The notes beneath the pieces are model-generated. The model was not told where the DNA came from and made no database searches. It saw only the letters and a program-made list of their open reading frames with translations. A program made the position numbers and the translations under genes. A stretch of 64,000 nt of DNA, taken from Isoetes taiwanensis. Taxonomy: Eukaryota; Streptophyta; Lycopodiopsida; Isoetales; Isoetaceae. The stretch spans positions 1,302,001-1,366,000 of the forward strand of contig JAJEKV010000144.1 in assembly GCA_021234155.1 (NCBI GenBank). The letters are read 5' to 3'. Shown here in pieces: positions 1-11,145 of the stretch. Each line of letters begins with the position of its first letter. The stretch's first letter is position 1.

Positions 1-1891
1 CCTTCTTTATTCTTTTCTCCATCGATTTTAGCGCAATGGGGTAGGACCCCGATTTCTCTCCCAAATTGGCAAGTCCCATTTTGGCTAATCTGCCTAGCTG
101 TGTGGCACTTCCTTTATTGGTTCCATTTAACCACTATAACCTAATTAGCATAATTGTAGTTATTATCCACCCATTTTTAATAAAATCCCTTTGTAAGTGA
201 ACCAAGTTACCTACTCATGGACACCCTTAGGGGTCTAGTTAACCAAGGACATGTCATAGTATGCATAATGTGATACCATATACCCTCGAACGTCAATATC
301 TTAGTCATGCCATTTGGTCTCACCCAATGCCTACCACGCTCATGATTATCAGAACCGGTGACGCTTGAAGTATTTTTATATATACTTGTATACTCAACTC
401 ATTGAACACTTTTTTTTGTGGCAAGGTAGATTTTCATTAATTAAAAGCCATACAATCCAAATACCCAAACTCCGCTAAGAAGCAAGGTAATGGAGAAAAA
501 GGACACTCATATGGATTGAGCATCAAATATGAAACAAAATAGGCATCAAGTTTGAAACATTTTTACCGAAAGTATGTCAATATAATATCATAACTTTTTA
601 GACTAAGAGGAGAGAAAATGATTTCCAATTCTACAATATCCGAAAGCAAAGAGATGTTCTTCAAAAATTGAGATCCTCTAGTTCTCGCGAAAAGCAAACC
701 AGTAAATACTAAACATGATCCTCAAATCGAATCATGAAAGTCATGAGAGTTATCTCTCTCACTGCTGGACGTAGTTGGGATGGGAGGGCAAATTTAAAAT
801 ATGTACTGTGGGGAAAATGGAATTAATTATGGTCGCTAAGATTCTTTCTTCTCAAACCACTGCTATAGTGTTTGTAGAAATCACCGAGATCCATGTGAAT
901 ATCTGCTGCCACAAATATTTCGCAGTGAAAGCAAAAATTTCAAACTTTTTTCCCATAAGCGCCAGCATGCGCTCATACAAATATGTGAGAAGCTTGTGGA
1001 TCACACACTCCCTATACTTTAGCCAACTGGCCCGACATAATTAAATGAGTGCGTTGAACAAGAATTCAAACATGAGGTGCATCTCAGATGAATTTCCCTT
1101 CGTGGTAAATTCTACCAAATTGTTTTTCTTGAGCTCTCAACTTCCTCAATGAAGTCATCTCATTATATCACACAACTCTTCATACACCTTTTCCCAATCG
1201 GCCGACTCTCGATGTGCGATTTCATAGTTTGCCAATATCTCAGGTTCAAATTTTGTTGTAATTCTCCCCTGAAGAAAACATCGACATTCTGCCTACAATC
1301 GCATTGGCGGAGCATTAGAATCAATAACACTTAATTGAGAAACAAATAAATCAACCGCCCCGAATAGCCCAATTGAATTTATCCTGTGTCGATTTGTCTC
1401 CAAATTTCCTCTTATGACAAGTAGCACAGACTCTACGTCAAACCTGAAAATACATTTTAATCCAGAAAATAGACAAAGATTTAGAAGAATAAAAGGATTC
1501 TATTTCTAGATTTCGTGATATTCCATAAGGCAATATGAACAAGAGCATATTAGCCGATGTCTCCCCTCAAGTTGTAGAAAATCAATAATAGAATTCGAGA
1601 CTCGCTTTTTGAGATGAGAACCGTTTGTGGAAGAACCATGTCCGTAATGGTCTCAACTTCGGACAAAGGAAAATATGCCTTAATGTCTCTCGGCCTCAAG
1701 GCAAACCGTGAGTGACAAAACAAGGGCAATAGTACATCTTTGAATAGAGACCAACATGAGGTTTTTTCTGTTATCAGCCAAAATGAAGAAGCAAATCTTT
1801 GGAAGTAAAGAAGAATTCCAGTATATTTCCAAATATAGAGGGCATGAGCTTGATTTAAATTCCATTTCACTAAATAGCTTTTTACCGAGTA
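1..1891. other. Unassigned sequence left of the Helitron cluster
   Basis: No gene, RNA or repeat is recognisable here. Open stretches of up to about 120 codons exist on both strands but resemble no family I know. At 411-418 there is a run of T followed by AT-rich sequence of the kind seen, in reverse, at the 3' end of plant L1 LINEs. It could be the poly(A) end of a minus-strand LINE. Whether it belongs to the LINE of 9.55-51.5 kb, displaced by the Helitrons, cannot be told. Confidence 0.3.
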
Positions 1892-2530
1892 TCCTATATT
1901 ATAATGTTTTAATGTGTTCAATCCAACCTAGATCCAAATGGCTAATTGTCATCCCTAGATCCACGGTTATCCACGCCGACTTTTCGATCTACTTCTGCGG
2001 ATAATGAATAAGAAAAAAGGGGTCAAGTTTTTTCCTCGCGATCGAAATAAGTTTTTCCTGCTTTAGATCTAAGCTCTACTTTTTTAGCTATGCATGATGG
2101 GTTTGGAAAGATGGTCATGAAGGGCGCTCTGTTAGGTCTCGAGTGGCGGTTACTTAAACATTACGCAAGACATGATCATCATATTTCTCTCGCCTAAAAC
2201 GAAGCTTCACAACCAACACGCCATTTCATCGCCAGCTGCTCCAAACACATGGAAGTTATACCGGTGCGCCTACTTAGAAAGCGCATTTGCTCATCTACAT
2301 TTCCAATGCCGCTACTAACTCAGTATCTCAAGACTCTCGGCCAAGTCCTCCCGGTGAGTTTATTGAGATTATTGATGATGTAAAAAGAATTGCTCAGCGA
2401 ACCGATCGAGTGATATTCTCAAATCTTCAAATTGAGATGAGCATAAGCGGTTTTCATATCTTCTTCTTAAAAAGTAGAACTTACTATAATGTTATGCAAG
2501 AACAAGTGAAATGGCATTTCAAGTTGAATG

Positions 2531-2982
2531 CCATGAACGGTCCAACAAAATGTTCGCACGATCAACGTGGATATACAGCAAGCATTGGCTAGGGAAGTCG
2601 GGTTTGCACAAGTTTATGAAACAAATCACATCGACTGCGGGCTTAAAAATTCAATGATACTAATACGTTCTTTTCTGCCAATTACGAAAGCAATATGTGC
2701 TATCTAATGGCTTCTTCAAGATGCACTTCCAACTCTTCTCATATTGTTAGTTGCACGGTCCCATGAACGGGTCCACAACAAAATGTTTCTTTAATGATCA
2801 ACGGATATACGTGGTTACTGGCTAGGGGCTCTGGGCTCGCACAAGTTTATGAACAAATCATATCGTATTCTCGTGGCTTTAAAAATTCAATGATACTAAT
2901 AGTTCTTCTCACAATTACGCAATGGTAAAGTACTAATGGCTTCTTCAAGATGCAGACTTCAACTCTTTCCTCATATTGTTAA
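2531..2982. repeat. Tandem direct duplication, about 230-bp unit, two copies
   Basis: Copy 1 (2531-2760) and copy 2 (2761-2982) both start CCATGAACGG. They share long stretches such as TTAAAAATTCAATGATACTA and TAATGGCTTCTTCAAGATGC. Many differences are small indels. One frame of copy 1 is open for tens of codons, but I recognise no domain. Confidence 0.8.
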
Positions 2983-4305
2983 GGTATTTGGTCTTACCAA
3001 AGGCAGTAAAATATTATTATTCTAGAGTTTATGCGCAAAAGATTCTGAGAAAGCCGATAACGTGAAGAATGAAAATCAAAACCGACCAAAGTCGAATCGA
3101 TCGGGACATTATGCTCATATTGGCAAGGAATGAAGCATCTACACCTAATAATGATGTTAGTTCACCGGCGATTTAAAAATCCTGCATCGTTGGTAAGCAA
3201 CTGTGGATGATAAAGTCATATTCTACTATGCATGTTTTAACTTATGTTTTAAGTTGAATCGATATGCATTTTGTGGGATGCAATGGCTTATGCCATTAAC
3301 ATGGGCACAGAATGGGCGGCTGCGCCTGTACTACACAAGGTTTAAAATGTATATTATTCTTTTGGGACGCGTAGTTCTTACTTTTTCCGATTTGAAGAAC
3401 TACAAGCAATGAGTTTTTATGTATGCGTGTGCCACCTTATGAGCCCGCCCTTTGTTGCTCGCCGCCATCCACCACCAGATTTTAAGCAAAATGCAATCAA
3501 GTGCGCATTAACCAAAGTGAAAGCGCAGGAGCTTTGGGCGAAGCGAGAATGATGGTTTGAAAATGATCTTTGCAAAGTGCAGCTTGGAGAAGCAGAGACC
3601 TGAACAGCTTACGGCGCACTTCATACCAAGAAATGCCATACGCCAGCATTAACTTTACCAATGCCGTGCCAATCTATCTCAGGTTTTTATGTTGGTCGCC
3701 TCAGTACACGCAACTTGAGAGAAGATGTCATAGGTAAGAGCAGAGCTTTAGCTTTTTTCTATTTTGCGGTGGACCTCTAATTTACGCTGAAAGAGTGACA
3801 CTCTAGGGTCAGAAGTCGATCAGAATTGAGCCCACCATTTTCCTGAAAAGCCATTAGAGGTTGTCAAGCGTCTCATCCATCCGCTGGTGATCCTGAATGG
3901 TTCCACAATTATAGGTAAACAAAGAAGGGATGATGTGCAGGAAAGACATTTGAAAATCTTAGAACAGGGAAAGCAAAGTAGCAGAGGCATTAAAGGAAGA
4001 TGTTAATATTGATGTCAAAGCTATCCCAGGGCATTTGAGCAAGGACACCTCAGTGGTTTTTATGATGTCGTATATTGTGTTCCTTTTAACTACTGCAATT
4101 GAAATCAACTCCAATTCTTCAGCTATACTTAAAAATTGCTCACCTTTGGAAATGAATAATCACCTTTAATTTCTCATAAGAGTTATGCATGGTCCATCTA
4201 CTATATGCCTATTTTGAATTAGGTAGTCCCACTTATCTTCCATGATATTCAATTAATTTCAACTTTATCATGAATAAAAAACAAAGCGTATTCTTAATAT
4301 CAAAT

Positions 4306-7300
4306 CCAGTAATGGTGCCCGCTGTTGCCGGGCAAATGTTGGGAACATTTGTGGATGGAAACCCCATCCAGCCTCCTAATTATTAACCGTCTACTCTATC
4401 ATCTAGGCTAGTAAAGAGTTTTGTGCATTTGATAACCTCTCCCTGTCCGCTCTGATGGATTCTGCACGATAAGTCGCCTGATCGAAGGTTTCGCCCGTGC
4501 GCCTGATGATATTGCCTGATGATCGCTCGACTGATCCGAGTCTGATAAAAAGCGTTTGAGCCGCAAGATTTCGATCTGCCCTGCTGCCTGATGTCGACGG
4601 GTCGACTTTGATTGCGCCTGATGCCTGATCTGCCGCCTGATGGATTCCCGCGCTTTGATCTGCTGGGTTTGTTCGCTCGATGTCGATGTTCTGATCCTGC
4701 GATCTAAGCAAGATCCGGGCAATGAGCCGCAAATTGATCTGCCGATCTCGTCGATCTGACGCAAGCCGATCGGCGATATCTGCCCGCTCGATCTGCAAGC
4801 GCCTGATCCGATAAGAGGCAGGTTTTGACTCAACGCTGAGATTTTTGCCCGCCTGCCTTTTGATTTCTGCTGCCGTCGATTGTTCGAACGCCGACACCTG
4901 TTTTGACGCTTATGACCTGAGCGTGCGCGGATTTATTCATCGCTCTTTTCCGGACTTTTTCTCGAGATATTAACTACTGCATAACTTGCCTTTGACCGAC
5001 CGACGATCCAATTATTTGATCATTTAAACTTTAAGATCTGGCCTACGCATTGGCCGATCCTTTGAGGCAAATATCCTAGCCACGCCTTTCTTTTTACACT
5101 TGTTCCTCTTTGCATTTCTGTTAATTTGCTCCTCTTTGCATTTTTGGTAGTGTATTAAATGATCTTTTACGCTAGAAATATCCCAGCGCCACGTGCCTTC
5201 TTACACTTGTTCTCTTTTTGCATTTTACCTCTGCTCCTCTTGCTGCAGTGTACAGTACTTATTATAAGGCCAATTTTGATGATTGTTAAATGTGCGGGGT
5301 TAAGTAATTAACCCGAGCAATTTTGCCCTCGCTCGGCAATCGCTTAGTCTTTGATTCTTCAAATTCTCTGTACTTAGTTTTTGGCGTAAACGTTCCTACT
5401 CTTTTAAGGAGAGAACGAGACCTTTTTTGAGATGTGGGGTTTTGCCATTTACCATATAACTCAAATTAAATTAATGACCGAACAAACACCTAATGTTTTG
5501 TGGTTATGTGGGACAACAAATGTCTACCTAATGAATACCTTTCAACAGTAGATAAAACCATCGTGCACAAAATGTTCAAGCCAATGAATATGCCCCTTCA
5601 AATGTAAGCAACCGGATTAGAATATGCAACCAAGTCCTAGACATGTGATGCATTAAAAGTATTTTGCATTGGCAAAGATTGCCATGATTGAAATGGAAGG
5701 CTACTGCACAGATGTATAACCTGCTAATGGGCACAAATCTCGAAAAGTGGTTTGGGTTGATTCTAATGTTCTCAAATGTTGGTTCGGGGACAGTCGGAGA
5801 ACATGAGTGCCTAACCCAGGGAAAATAATATATGATCAAGAGGGCTAACTCTTCAAAAGGAAATGGAGAAAATTGACATACACTGTCACAACATCCTCTA
5901 TGATGTCCCGCCCATTCTATTGGCTGTGAAATACCCATCTCTCTCGTAGGAACAAAAGCTTTGTATGGGTGGGATGACATAAAGACATAATGTATGAAGT
6001 CTATTTATCGCCAACTTATTGTAAATCACCTGTGCTTTGGGCAAAGCATTTCCTCAGAGTATCGCGGCAAGACCAAGGGCAAGACACCATAAACATCATA
6101 TCTTTCACAAGATGATAGGGACTCAATTACTATCTAGACGCTTTCGGACAATATTATCGCAAGTTCCGAGGGTTATCGTAGCTTTTCCGCTTGGATCATG
6201 AAAACTTCCACTTCGTGAGATATATGACATGAATTAAGCTCAAAGGTCCAAAGATTAAGGTTCAATCGAATTCTCACACCGCTACATACACGTGCTTTGA
6301 AGCATTTACTCTCGCTTCTATTTTAAGATGTTTGTGGACAACTGACCGGGCTAGCCATGCAAAGAGACAACATTAAAACACATTCACGTGCCACGAGCAT
6401 GAATTGGACGAACATCTAAAGGATAGAAATTTGATCAGGCTTACCTCTACACACCTACCAATAAGAGTATTAGAGATGCCCTCTCGCTTCAGACAAAGCA
6501 AGCAAATACAAGAGAAATAACCCATTCGCAACCCGCTTGAAACATTACAAATTGTCCAGATGTGCTAAGGAACTCCGCTATGCAACTCGCAAATATACAA
6601 AACATTGAGCATACGTAGTGCGAATAGATGAGAAATAAAAAGAAAGCTAAGTTATTCACAATACCTACGTATGTTACTCGCTAAAATGATCAAGCCGATA
6701 CAGCCAATATAAAAGGCGTTTAGAAACACCGCCATTCTAGAAGCCAATAAGGCAATAAACAATCGAAAGATTCTGCATTTAAATCTAAGGTAAGCATTTG
6801 GCTTTCGTGATGCAGACAACCTAGAAATGTGAAGAATAAGCAAACCATAGCCAACAAAGTAGTAAATTTTTGCAAGCACAGTGGAGAAGCATTACACTTA
6901 ACGGAATACAGCTAGATTCATAGCTACCGGTGGATGTGGTGGCCGGATGCTAGTAATATGTACCGCCTTTATGTTACAGGGTGCAAACATGCATCAAGCC
7001 AAAGATGCAGAGACAACGACCACACACTATTGTTTCCGGAAGCTCCATGATTTTGCTACGAGCAAGAATCCCTATGGCACCTTTAAGCAACTAAGCAAAG
7101 AAAGCTAAAGGAAAAATCCAAACCATAGGCTGAATCTTAGCTCGGGATCAGAGACAAACAATCGGCCCGCTGTTTCGGAGCAAATCCACGATTCTTCAAA
7201 TCGAAGACTGCATAAAGAACCACTGCTTCTAAGGCTCTACCTAGTCGCCATAAATCCTGTGTATGAAGCCAATCCTAGTAAGAAATTGCATCGTAGAAGA

Positions 7301-7556
7301 GTAGACACGGCGGCATCATTCCGAGCAAAGACGCTTGCAACCCGCTTTTGACAGCGTACCAGCTCTAACCAAGAAGAACTCCACCGTTTGCTGCACTTCC
7401 GGGCCGATCCATGGCCGATCCCGGGTTTAGCTACAAAGAAAGCAAGGAAAAAAAAGACCTAAACCGTGACTGAATCTGGGCTCTCGAGATCGATATCAAA
7501 ACAACTGAATCATCTAGGCGAGTCTACGCATTATTGCATAATTTTATAATATAGGA
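4306..7556 (-). mobile_element. Helitron nested in the 1892-8301 Helitron
   Basis: On the minus strand the 5' end at 7556 reads TCCTATATTATAA and follows an A in the flank. The 3' end near 4306-4340 has the family hairpin (GCCCGGCAACAGCGGGC) followed by ACCATTACTGG, a CTRR-type terminus. The expected T just after the 3' end is not seen (A instead), perhaps through decay or consensus error. The element is about 3.25 kb. Next to its 3' end is a 420-bp GATC/CTGAT-rich tract. The rest (4.9-7.5 kb) has no recognisable domain. No Rep or helicase motif was found, so it is probably non-autonomous. Confidence 0.65.
4436..4860. repeat. Degenerate GATC/CTGAT-rich low-complexity tract
   Basis: This stretch is dominated by CTGAT, GATC and CGATCTG words at irregular spacing and is more GC-rich than its surroundings. 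Both minus-strand frames stay open because the repeats lack stops, giving arginine/serine/glutamine/aspartate-rich peptides. I regard those as artefacts of composition. Confidence 0.7.
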
Positions 7557-8301
7557 TGAACCATAAAAGCAAAGAAAACTTACGTCATTAACCCCAACAT
7601 GTGTGTGCAAATTATGCCTTAACCTCAACAAATATTCTTTCTTCAAATAGTCTTTCTTCTCAAAGGATAAGTGATAGATGCCAAATTTGAGCCTTCATAT
7701 ACCTCTGTATCCTACTTAATCAAATAAGGGTGCGATGTACCAGCCGAAGACAATCACCATCTTGAAACCAAAGAGCACCACATCAACAACAAGGTCTTTA
7801 GAGGTTACTTATGATTGCCTATTTCTACTCAAAGCTTCTCGTGTTTCTTTTAAATGTTGTTAAGCCTTTGGAAAAAATAAAAGCTACAAAACTTGATTTA
7901 TCAGATGTTTTTCTCATTGCAAGGACAAATAATGACCTCCTCATATCTACCTACCAACTCCAAAGCATTCAAGACACCCGCCAGCTCTACGCATTCTCAA
8001 GGTGCACCACACAACAGTGGGAGTGAAGGTATATTCAAGAAACCTCAAGACAAGGAGCACTACTAAAACAAAAAGGAGGTTCACTCCAAAATGTAGTTTA
8101 CAAAGACAGGGCCCTACTGATGAAATAGCCTCAGTTTCTCAAGTAGATTTCTTACGATCAGAGCCACAATACCTCAAAGCAGAGCATCGGGCACTATAAC
8201 TAATATTTCTCATTCCAATGCCATCGCGACACATTTCTTATTGCAATAAAAACATTTACAACTTCCACGAATGCCAAAGAACGCCGGGCAACCGGCATTA
8301 G

Positions 8302-8400
8302 TCTTATATATTATAATGTTTTAGCTAAAGAATAAGCCCCAATTTGAATGACCGTAGATCATCTAATTGCATCCAAAGGCAAGAGATTTATCAAGACGAC
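8302..8400 (+). mobile_element. Helitron 5' terminus (element end not found)
   Basis: TCTTATATATTATAATGTTT at 8302 is a variant of the family 5' end and starts immediately after the decayed 3' end of the preceding Helitron. No matching hairpin plus CTRR was found on the plus strand to its right, so only the start is annotated. Confidence 0.35.
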
Positions 8401-8444
8401 TTTTGACCAATTATGATTGGTCATGTTTTGATGTCTTGAGTAGG

Positions 8445-9140
8445 AAATGGAACGGAAAAAGACTGGAGGAGGAGGAGAAGGAAATGAGATGGAAGGGAGG
8501 GAAAAGAAAAGGGAAGAAGGAAGGAAGGAAATGGAATGGAAGGAAAGGAAGGAAAGGATGGAAGGAAGGAAGGGAAGAAGGAAGGTGGGGAAGGGGAAAA
8601 ATGGAGGAAAAATACAAGAGGAGGACAAGGAAGAAGGAATGAAGGAAGAATGGAAGGAAGGAATGAAAGGAACCGAAGGAATGGAAAGATGGAAACAGGA
8701 AGGAATGGAAAGAAGGAATGGAAGATTGGAAGGAAGGATGGAAAGGATGGAAATGGAAAGGAAAGAAACGGAATGGAAAAGGGCACGAGAAAAAAAGATA
8801 AAGAGGAATGGAAAAGGATAATGAAAGGTCACTGGAAGGAGGAAGAGGAGAAAGAGGAAGAAAGGCAAAAAGGAAGCCAAAAAAGGAGGGAAAAAGGGGG
8901 AAGAAAAAGAAAAGGTGGAAAAAAGGAAAATGGCACATGAGAAAAGAAAGAGGAAAAATGCCTAAAGGTTATGGAAACTGAAGAGTCAAAAGAAAGTGGA
9001 AGGAAAAAGGAAGAAAACATGGTGAAAGAAAGAGGGAAGGGTGGAGAAATGAGGAAAGAGGAAAAGCTTATCAAGAAACCAAAGTGCAAAAGAAGAAAAA
9101 GAAAAGAAGAAAAAAGGAAAAGCAAAAGTATAAAAAGCCG
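8445..9140. repeat. Purine-only (GGAA/GGAAT-rich) tract, about 700 bp
   Basis: The plus strand is almost entirely A and G, built from degenerate GGAA, GGAAT, GGAGG and AAAGAA words. All six frames stay open for long distances, giving Lys/Glu/Arg-rich or Phe/Ser/Pro-rich peptides that are composition artefacts. Such mirror-like polypurine tracts can form triplex DNA. Confidence 0.9.
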
Positions 9141-9549
9141 GGTATATGGAAAGAGAACGATATCGACCACTTAACAATGGAGCACTCTAGGTTATTCATG
9201 CTTGCCCTCTCTATCGCATCAGAGGTATCATTTATAGGTTATGAGTTGTTCAACAATGTCAACCGTCTAGTCCACCGAGCATTTTATCGGGTTGTAACAT
9301 CATGTATGCCGCCTTACCATTTATAGAGAGCAACCTCACAGAGATTTTATTGAAATCATTGAAATTATTGAACAACCAAAATTGCCTTGAAGTAGAAAGC
9401 ATAGATCTCTTATCAATCGGAAGTACCTTTAAGAACGTATTTCGAGTACCCGTGATATGATAGAATTGTTGCCCTATAAAGATCTCGATAGAAGCAATTC
9501 CTATGCCGACCATTTACTATGATTTTAGATGTTTCTATGCCATGACTTT
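9141..9549. other. Unassigned sequence between purine tract and LINE
   Basis: I see no gene or repeat here. It may include the extreme 3' part of the minus-strand LINE, but no poly(T) or target duplication marks the LINE end. Confidence 0.3.
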
Positions 9550-9559
9550 AGAATTATGA

Positions 9560-10620
9560 TCAAAAAATTGGAGACCAAAACAAATTAGTCGCTATAGTAG
9601 CATTCAAAATTTATTTCTCTCAAGCAATGTGCGGTGGATTTTATTCCAAGCCATGATTAAATTTCATAAGATATGGAGCAGATGTAAGTCAACAAAGCAT
9701 ACTGTGAGAGTGTTGATAGGACGCCCGATAGAAATATTTAGCTAGTGAGCTATGAATTGAGAGGCGAGAGCTTATTTCCCATAATCGTTTCTCCAAATGT
9801 ATTTGCCCTCGCTAAAGAACATGCCCGTAAGTAAAGATTTTGCACCCTAGACCTCCAAATTTCGCAATTGATTTCCAGCTAACAAGATGAGATCCATTCC
9901 AAATGAAATCTCCTAATAGCTTTTCCCAAATGTAATATGCTAATTTTAGGAGCAACAAGGCGAGGAGAAGTAGACATGAGAAGATGCTAGCACGTAATTT
10001 GCAATAATTGTCCCACTTAAAGGATATACGGGGCCTCAGAATTATTCAGCCTTTTATTCTCTCAGAGAATTGGATCCCAAAGACCTCTCAAACTTACTAA
10101 GAGAGAGTACACCCAATAAATGGAAGCTGATTGCAACCGAGACGTAGTCACCACGATGGAAGAATGATCAACATCTCCAATAATCTTGCTTTTTTCAAGG
10201 TTCATGTGCACTCCAGGTAGTGCAGAAACTTTTAATGAGATCTAAAATCTGTTGACATTGTTAGGATTGGAATCTAGGAAAGCAAAAAAGTGTCATCAAA
10301 GATATTGTGATTGTGAGGATGTCTGCTATTTGGAAGTTTGTCGTGAGAGCACTGCACTTCAGAGATGCTTAACAACACATCTAGTAAGACCTCAAAGAAC
10401 AATGAGGAAGAGATATGGTGCTAAAGGCACCACCTCACACCTTTTGCCAAGGGGAAGAATTTAGAGGGTGATCCATTAATCGTGAACTGGCCAATTGGAC
10501 ATAGAATTCAACTTTAGAGATGAGCTTCGATTGGGATCCCATTTTTAAGGCAATTTCAATAAAGTTCCAAGCATGATCAAAGGCTCTTAAAGTCTGCTAA
10601 TTTCAAAAGGATGCAAGATT
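9560..10620 (-). pseudogene. LINE ORF2, reverse transcriptase C-terminal half and downstream domain (broken)
   Basis: The minus strand shows, in order, an LADFK..AFDHAW motif (about 10.57-10.61 kb, RT palm motif A), GVRCGA..APYLF (about 10.42 kb, motif B region) and NHNIFDDTFLLS (about 10.29 kb). The last matches the F/Y-x-DD catalytic motif with both aspartates kept. Further on, YYIWEKLLGDFIWNG..SWKSIAKFGGLG (about 9.90-9.97 kb) is the conserved region downstream of RT in plant L1 ORF2. Several frameshifts and stops separate these pieces, so no protein can be made as read. Some of the breaks coincide with CAG/CTG sites and may be consensus errors. The right side is cut off from the N-terminal RT by an inserted element at 10.64-11.15 kb. 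Confidence 0.75.
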
Positions 10621-10638
10621 GGTTCGAAATCCTATTCC

Positions 10639-11145
10639 AATCGTGGATAGGTTCTCAGACGTGATGAAATTATTTTTTCAGACGATAAGTTCAAAAAATA
10701 TCGCATTTTTGGGAAAAAATAATGATTTTTCAGTATTTAATACTCACGTCGAAAAAATTTCACAGAAAGCTGAACTGGGCTGCGACGCATTTCAGAACCT
10801 TCGCTTTACGCTAAAAAGGTAAGCCGAACTGGAGTAGCCGCCTTTACGCCAAAATTTAAAAGTAGTGTAAATCAAGCAGAGCGAAACCTTGTTTAAATCA
10901 AGGTTTCGCTACGCTGAAAATTTCAAAAAAAATTCATTTTTTTTCGCCGAAGACGACACCCACCCTAAGATGGCAATACCCAATGGCACGCCAAAGAAAT
11001 CGCGAATAATAATATTTATTTTTATTTTTCACAAAAAGTTTCGACGGAATTTTGATCTATTTTTGATCGTGAACGCCAAATTTGCCAGATTAAACGTAAA
11101 ACACGTGATGATAAAACATATACAAGATTGAACCTATCCTCGATT
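10639..11145. mobile_element. Small element with 16-bp terminal inverted repeats and central palindrome
   Basis: AATCGTGGATAGGTTC (10639-10654) and its near-perfect inverse GAACCTATCCTCGATT (11130-11145) bound a 507-bp segment. The segment separates two parts of the LINE RT domain, so it is an insertion. At 10880-10910 there is a perfect 12-bp-arm hairpin (arms AGCGAAACCTTG and its complement, loop TTTAAAT). No coding capacity and no clear target duplication were found. A MITE-like DNA element is the likeliest identity. Confidence 0.55.

Larger units (their letters stand above)
1892..8301 (+). mobile_element. Helitron (outer, non-autonomous), interrupted by a second Helitron
   Basis: The 5' end at 1892 reads TCCTATATTATAATG, identical to the 5' ends of the better-defined Helitrons at 42343 (plus) and 35798 (minus), and is preceded by A. 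The proposed 3' end near 8270-8301 is a decayed version of the family hairpin (GCCGGGC then CCGGC) followed by ATTAG and T. Helitrons insert between A and T without target duplication and end in a hairpin plus CTRR, which fits. The body holds a 230-bp direct duplication, a complete nested Helitron (4306-7556) and about 700 bp after it (7557-8270) without a recognisable gene. I found no Rep/helicase sequence, so it should be non-autonomous. The pairing of the two ends is inference because the 3' hairpin is damaged. Confidence 0.5.

Noticed and set aside
4403-4897. Long minus-strand Arg/Asp/Gln-rich open frames
   Set aside because: They arise from the GATC/CTGAT-rich low-complexity tract, overlap in two frames and match no family.
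5576-5980. Minus-strand 134-codon frame with RHSCSP, reminiscent of the SET-domain motif NHSCxPN
   Set aside because: The rest of the frame shows no SET-domain features, and it lies inside a Helitron with no supporting exons.
1892-8301. An autonomous Helitron with a Rep/helicase protein
   Set aside because: No Rep two-histidine motif or helicase Walker motifs were seen in any frame of this or the other Helitrons.
8359-9177. Several overlapping open frames of 100-175 codons (Lys/Glu-rich or Phe/Ser/Pro-rich)
   Set aside because: A purine-only strand rarely forms stop codons. The frames are present on both strands and have no domain.
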